A DNA stretch of 10,216 bases from Isohypsibius dastychi (lineage: Eukaryota > Tardigrada > Eutardigrada > Parachela > Isohypsibiidae): the NCBI GenBank assembly GCA_034696485.1, contig JAQIWT010001594.1, positions 1-10,216 on the forward strand. Reading direction: 5' to 3'. The position numbers were made by a program, and so were the translations under genes. The notes beneath the pieces were generated by a model, which was not told where the DNA came from, ran no database searches, and worked only from the letters and a program-made list of their open reading frames with translations. Every line of letters starts with the position of its first letter. Positions within the stretch are counted from its first letter, which is position 1. Below, one piece after another: positions 8,179 through 10,216 of this stretch.

Positions 8179-8514
8179 GATTCGAAGAACGCAGTTTCTA
8201 TAATAAACAAGTCAACATCGCTTCAGGACGAGAAATAAGTGGGACGTGGAATGAAGACAAAAATGAAAGTTGTCCGGATGCTTTGTGCTCAAAGTGAGAG
8301 ATAATCTCGTGCGTCATTCTGAGGCGGTATTTAAAACAAGAAGCAACCAATTCAGAACAATGCACACGGACGCGAATACGAACTGCCAGTTGGGAGTTTT
8401 GAGTTCAACCAATATTCAGTTCGAGAACAACATGCCGTTTTCAGTTCAGGAAATAAGACATCCTGGTTCTCAGTTAAATATTGGATCGGTTCCGTCGAGA
8501 ATCGAATATTCAGT
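8179..8514 (-). other. Spacer between protease and unrecognised gene
   Basis: A 336-bp gap, the longest in the transposon gene block. No open frame on the minus strand is convincing; a plus-strand frame (8270..8611) runs antisense into the protease gene and looks like a shadow. It holds four copies of TCAGTT (8416, 8441, 8470, 8510 on the plus strand), two within an identical AATATTCAGTT, and a possible stem (8423-8428 with 8466-8471). It could contain the protease 3' UTR and the region for trans-splicing of the next gene. Confidence 0.5.
8198..8206 (-). other. Candidate splice acceptor before the unrecognised gene
   Basis: TTTATTATAG on the minus strand ends 19 nt upstream of the ATG at 8178. 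As the gene reads correctly from that ATG, this site would serve a 5' UTR intron or spliced-leader addition. Confidence 0.35.
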
Positions 8515-9039
8515 TTATAACGTTTTATTCATCAACCTTCGAACGCTCTGTTCCGAAAGTTGCTTGTCAAATACTGTGGTCTGCACATCGAACACTTCAT
8601 TAACTTTTTGAGTCACTTTTGCATCATTATCTGCCTGATTGTCGGTGAATAAATGAATAATATCAGTGAACGTTTTGCCACTAGCACGCTTCCATATGAA
8701 AAAACAGGCATATTGTCCACATGCGGTGCTGAATGGGTCTTGAAGTTGAACATTCTGTGTGACGACTTCATGTCCATTCTTTTTGAGAAATGTTTGTATT
8801 TCCTCATCGAATTCCTCCACTGGACGTCCAAAGCTGTCGAAAAACTCAATTGTTTCCTGTTGTTCTTGGAATATCGCAACCCAGTGCTCTCCTGGCATTC
8901 CCACACGATCAGTGTTGATGATGTACGACGCTGGTAAGCGAGAGTTTCTCACAATATTATCGGCAGAGAATACGCCAGAAAAGCTTGAATTTGTGATGGG
9001 GTTTTTTCGCATTACGTAGTTGATCTGGGAGCTATCCAT
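8515..9039 (-). CDS. PRO: Adenain-like cysteine protease (Polinton PRO)
   Basis: Maturation protease of the virion-forming gene set, expected to cleave capsid precursors inside particles. It is a single exon of 174 residues, close to the usual size of the family (about 200). The catalytic set of C5-type (adenovirus protease) enzymes is visible in order: H52 in GEHWVAIF, the acidic residue D68 in EFFDSFG, oxyanion Gln Q100, and nucleophile C107 in STACGQYACFF. The seven-residue Q-to-C spacing matches the adenovirus enzyme. ATG at 9039 lies only 3 bp after the MCP stop codon. An AATAAA (8529..8524) overlaps the last codons and could be the poly(A) signal. No break is seen; the enzyme should be active. 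Confidence 0.93.
   Translation of the reverse strand: MDSSQINYVMRKNPITNSSFSGVFSADNIVRNSRLPASYIINTDRVGMPGEHWVAIFQEQQETIEFFDSFGRPVEEFDEEIQTFLKKNGHEVVTQNVQLQDPFSTACGQYACFFIWKRASGKTFTDIIHLFTDNQADNDAKVTQKVNEVFDVQTTVFDKQLSEQSVRRLMNKTL
8524..8529 (-). terminator. Possible poly(A) signal overlapping the protease 3' end
   Basis: AATAAA on the minus strand lies within the last codons of the protease, 9 nt before the stop triplet. This is unusually early but workable for a very short 3' UTR; it may also be chance from Asn-Lys codons. Confidence 0.3.
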
Positions 9040-9042
9040 AAT

Positions 9043-10216
9043 TTACGCGGTGAAGTCAGCAATGAGCTGACGATGGTGGTTGATCTCTGAGAAAACAAAA
9101 CCCGTCAAGAACACACCGAGTGATATGTATGAGCTACATACCTAAGATGTTATCGAAAACCAAATAGGTCAGGCACATGACAGTTGAGGGCAACTGTGTG
9201 GTAAATTGAAGTCGAACCGATAAGTTTCCTTGTCGAACCAAACTCAAAGCACTTCTACCAGTAGACCCGGGAGTTAAATCAGAAGCAAAAAGTGCATATC
9301 CTCCACCCCAATCAGCGTAGCCAAACGGTAGTTCACCATAATTCATGTGGCGTTTCTGGAGGACATCAAATAGCCCCGTATATGGCTCAATCCAATGCTC
9401 AAATGCTGTATTCATCTGGTACGGTTTCGTTGGAAATGCAACTCCTTCTGCTTCGACACTCAGATGACTTATGCCGAAATGTTGGAAATTGAATGGATTT
9501 TTTGCTTTTGATCCATGAAACGTACTGGATTCAACGAGAGCGACGAATACCACTTTGGGCAATGCGCCAATGTGAATGTTCGCAATTGTGGTTCCAGTGG
9601 TTCCTTGAGGGACATCATGTGCTCGGACCAGAACACGTTCGATAGGATACTTGCAAGTGATTGTACTCAGTTGGTTAGTCACAGCTGTAAGGTAAGCGGG
9701 GTTCGGTGTGAGGCGTTTGATGAGCAATCTTGGATTTCGAATGAAGACCTTGTACTCATCAAGCACAGTTGGTTCGCTGTAGTTGCGCAGATAGAATTCC
9801 GGACGATTCATGATAAATCGCATCTGAAGTGGGACTCCAGGAATAAGATTTTTGCTCTGTTGAAAAATGTCGCAGTGAGGTCGCATCGAAAACTGAACAT
9901 ATCCATTCTTGACGAATCTTGCCTTTCGTGAAACCTCTGCGGTATTTTTATCTTTGTCATCAAAGCTCCCCGCAACATCTACCGCAAAACCGGCACATGT
10001 TCCCTGACTCAGTATGGTTGGTTGTGACATAGTCAGCAGGTCTTCCATGTAGCTACGATAAGCGTATGTTGGGCTGTTATCGGAGATCACGCGGTTTGCC
10101 AGGGTGACTTGTACAGTTGACCACAGAGCGTGTGCAAAATTGTTGACTGGTGCAACATTATCACCTGCGTTGATGTTTTCCCATGTAGTTTCAGCAACTT
10201 TTCTACGTTTTATGGC
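9043..10216 (-). CDS. MCP: Polinton major capsid protein, C-terminal part (partial)
   Basis: The main shell protein of the predicted virion, a double jelly-roll fold in this family. Exon 10216-9142 is open to the window edge; intron 9141-9087 (55 bp, GTATGT..TTTTCTCAG) joins it to a final 44-nt exon 9086-9043, giving 372 visible residues. Family marks: PVNNFAHALWSTVQVTLANR followed by a Y-A-Y-R-x-Y-M-E-D-L-L block near the visible start, and an ending LTYLVFDNIL|EINHHRQLIADF that matches the conserved C-terminus of the F54H12.2-type capsid family only after splicing. The N-terminal part is beyond the window. The first ATG-like start inside this window is not the true start, because the frame is open and conserved upstream of it. 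The stop is 3 bp before the protease start. Confidence 0.88.

Larger units (their letters stand above)
2055..10216 (-). mobile_element. Polinton/Maverick element (partial, left end undefined, right end outside window)
   Basis: A protein-primed DNA polymerase, an adenain-like protease and a double-jelly-roll-type capsid protein lie in one collinear minus-strand block. That combination is diagnostic of Polintons/Mavericks, large DNA transposons with a viral gene set. The limits given are only those of recognisable genes. The left terminus should lie between about 558 and 2054, and the right terminus is past 10216. No terminal inverted repeat or target-site duplication can be paired from one end. 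No integrase, packaging ATPase or minor capsid gene was recognised here. All recognised genes are open with clean splice sites, so the copy looks young or under selection. Confidence 0.93.

Noticed and set aside
9292-9931. Plus-strand ORFs across the capsid gene
   Set aside because: They are antisense shadows of MCP; the minus frame carries family motifs.
1-10216. Integrase, packaging ATPase or minor capsid gene
   Set aside because: Looked for as expected Polinton genes, but no matching motifs (integrase DDE, Walker A, second jelly-roll protein) were seen in any frame; they may lie beyond the right edge.
1-10216. CRISPR array, rRNA or bacterial operon features
   Set aside because: There are no regularly spaced direct repeats or ribosomal sequence, and the spliceosomal introns show a eukaryotic genome.

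Overview
The window is eukaryotic, most likely nematode and probably Caenorhabditis-like. Its genes are split by many 50-94 bp GT..AG introns with short pyrimidine tracts ending in TTTCAG, TTCCAG or TTGTAG. Almost all of it is part of a Polinton/Maverick, a large self-replicating virus-like DNA transposon. Four intact Polinton genes and the 3' part of a fifth lie head to tail on the minus strand. From right to left (direction of transcription) they are: the C-terminal part of a major capsid protein (MCP, 10216..9043, runs off the window); an adenain-type cysteine protease (9039..8515); an unrecognised three-exon protein (8178..7126); a small protein with an eIF2-beta/eIF5-type domain and C4 zinc ribbon (7083..6548); and a complete protein-primed family-B DNA polymerase in ten exons (6522..2055, 1304 residues, all exonuclease and polymerase motifs visible).

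Left of the polymerase, 2054..558 holds no confident gene. It contains a possible small membrane protein on the plus strand (1879..2100) that overlaps the polymerase 3' end antisense, a candidate stray exon, a 12-bp inverted repeat and a microsatellite. The transposon's left end should fall here, but the right end is outside the window, so terminal repeats cannot be matched. Positions 557..1 read as a Ser/Pro-rich exon of an apparently ordinary host gene on the minus strand, entered through a good splice acceptor. The element therefore probably sits upstream of this exon, perhaps in an intron, in the same orientation.

Taken together, the genes form a replication module (polymerase) and a virion module (capsid protein, maturation protease). 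The integrase, packaging ATPase and minor capsid protein expected of a complete element are not seen here and may lie beyond position 10216. Spacing is very tight (3 bp MCP to protease, 25 bp eIF2-beta-like to polymerase), and acceptor-like sites precede each start codon, which suggests a polycistronic, trans-spliced unit.

The most unusual points are the translation-initiation-factor-like gene beside the polymerase; the positions of the polymerase introns, which interrupt or touch ExoII, ExoIII and motifs A, B, C and KxY; and a splice acceptor that could serve either the last MCP exon or the protease mRNA.
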